Shown: one piece after another, positions 5,942-6,905 of the stretch
Layout of the letters: the number at the start of each line of letters is the position of its first letter
Position numbering within the stretch: position 1 is the first letter of the stretch
Assembly (NCBI GenBank): GCA_018970845.1
Contig: JAGWVO010000195.1
Location: 1-6,905 of the forward strand
Direction of reading: 5' to 3'
Source: Planctomycetota bacterium
Lineage (GTDB): Bacteria > Planctomycetota > Planctomycetia > Gemmatales > Gemmataceae
DNA length: 6,905 nucleotides
Program-made: the position numbers and the translations under genes
Notes under the pieces: generated by a model
The model's database searches: none
The model's input: the letters and a program-made list of their open reading frames with translations, nothing else
What the model was told of the DNA's origin: nothing

Positions 5942-6905
5942 TCATGGCATGTTGACGACTTCGCCGCCCGCCATCGTGCACATTTGGTCCCAAAGCGTCG
6001 CTGGCGCCGACTCGGAAAAGAACCGGACGGAGCCATCCCCCATGGCGAAGTTGCATCCGCCAGAATGGAGGCTTCCCGCCGCCGCCCACCAGGTTCGGAT
6101 GCGGCCTGTGACAGGCGTGTAGGGCGGATTCTGCCAGGTCGGATGCACCGCGGGCAGGTGCCAGAGGTTGATGCCGGGATTGGAAGTGCCAGGATCGACA
6201 CCCGTCATCACATGGGTCCGATAAGCCCAAGCGAAGGCGGCGCCGTTCACATGGTAGCGGGTGGTTTCACCGAACATAAGCGTATTTGAAAGGCCATCAA
6301 TGACGCTGGCCGGGGTGGTTGTGCTGTTTTCGCCGAACATCCGCTTGGCCGTGGTGGTGCGCCAGTTGTTGCAGGTTCCATAGTCGGCATCATGGGCGAT
6401 GAAATCGTAGCTGGTGGCGGCCCCCTGGAACGACCCGCCCGGGCCGTAGTACGAACCCGAGAGCCTGCCGGTGACCGGATTGTTGTCGGATGGACAGGAA
6501 AGGATGGGAAGTTCCGTGGAGGCCAAGGCGGCGTTGCCATTGGTGACGGGATTGCCAACCACCACCGTGGTGGAATTCATTCCAGAGGTCATCACCGCGC
6601 TGGCTTCTCCCAGTTTGAATCGCTTGAAGAGCGGTTCCTGCTCCAGATAGGGCAGCAGCAGCACCAGACCGTTGCTGTTGTAACCGGCGGTGTCAGCCGT
6701 CTGGTTGCTTTGACACAACTGATACCCGGACCCAGCGGGTGGAAACCGTCCGTTCGAGCCCTCATAGTTGTGGGCCGCCAGCGCCAGTTGCTTCATCTTG
6801 CTGGTGCAACTCATGCGGTTGGCCGCCTCGCGCACCTTCTGAACGGCTGGAACGAGAAGGCCGATCAGCACCGCGATGATCGCGATGACAACAAGAAGCT
6901 CAATG
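5942..6905 (-). CDS. DUF1559 prepilin-like protein with H-x9-DG motif, 5' partial
   Basis: A type IV pilin/type II secretion pseudopilin-like protein of the DUF1559 (SBP_bac_10) family, greatly expanded in planctomycetes. At the window edge the frame reads IELLVVIAIIAVLIGLLVP, the conserved prepilin helix; the visible Glu would be Glu5 of the mature protein. The leader with the peptidase site (usually GFTL just before) lies beyond the edge, so the GTG at 6871 is internal. 320 residues are visible. Further family marks are the AVQKVREAANRMSC segment, LALAAHNYEGSNGRFPPAG, LPYLEQEPLF, ILSCPSD, VIDGLSNTLMFGETT, and near the C-terminus HSGGCNFAMGDGSVRF, which is an exact H-x9-DG (TIGR04294-type) motif. 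Six cysteines lie in the part expected outside the membrane. The lipoprotein gene follows 26 bases downstream. Family certain; molecular function is not known for the family. Confidence 0.95.
   Translation of the reverse strand, partial: IELLVVIAIIAVLIGLLVPAVQKVREAANRMSCTSKMKQLALAAHNYEGSNGRFPPAGSGYQLCQSNQTADTAGYNSNGLVLLLPYLEQEPLFKRFKLGEASAVMTSGMNSTTVVVGNPVTNGNAALASTELPILSCPSDNNPVTGRLSGSYYGPGGSFQGAATSYDFIAHDADYGTCNNWRTTTAKRMFGENSTTTPASVIDGLSNTLMFGETTRYHVNGAAFAWAYRTHVMTGVDPGTSNPGINLWHLPAVHPTWQNPPYTPVTGRIRTWWAAAGSLHSGGCNFAMGDGSVRFFSESAPATLWDQMCTMAGGEVVNMP

Noticed and set aside
5916..6230. Upstream extension of the small lipoprotein frame
   Set aside because: It overlaps the DUF1559 C-terminus including its H-x9-DG motif; the ATG at 5915 gives an exact lipoprotein signal.
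6869..6871. GTG as the start of the DUF1559 protein
   Set aside because: The frame continues upstream to the window edge with the conserved prepilin residues IELLVVIAIIA, so this GTG is an internal valine.

Overview
The window looks like chromosomal DNA of a planctomycete (phylum Planctomycetota). It is GC-rich (roughly mid-60s percent by eye) and carries a prepilin-like DUF1559 protein with the C-terminal H-x9-DG signature, followed by a small lipoprotein with a carboxypeptidase-regulatory-like fold. That pairing is very common in planctomycetes and rare elsewhere. Genus and species cannot be told from this sequence. Coding density is very high: no stretch of 300 bases lacks a gene, and the longest gap is 61 bases.

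Plus strand, bases 2-5419: a three-gene tripartite RND efflux operon in the order outer-membrane factor (TolC-like, 5' end outside the window), inner-membrane RND permease (1090 aa, complete), and periplasmic adaptor (456 aa, complete, probably a lipoprotein). Permease and adaptor overlap by an ATGA stop/start, so they are almost certainly translationally coupled. Together they would form a pump spanning inner membrane, periplasm and outer membrane. The substrate cannot be read from the sequence. The permease does not have the standard AcrB-type TM10 lysine.

Minus strand, bases 6905-5433: a DUF1559 pseudopilin-like protein (N-terminal leader cut off by the window edge) and, 26 bases downstream, a 160-aa lipoprotein. 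These probably form a two-gene operon running toward the efflux operon. The two operons converge with only 13 bases between stop codons, and a GGCCGGCC inverted repeat straddles the junction.

The most unusual feature is compositional rather than a gene. The palindrome ACGT occurs once in 6905 bases, although CGT occurs about 100 times and ACG followed by other bases is frequent. In coding sequence this shows up as consistent use of AAT, GAT, TAT and CAT (not AAC, GAC, TAC, CAC) directly before GTN valine codons. I see no CRISPR, tRNA, rRNA, insertion sequence or evident new multi-gene system.
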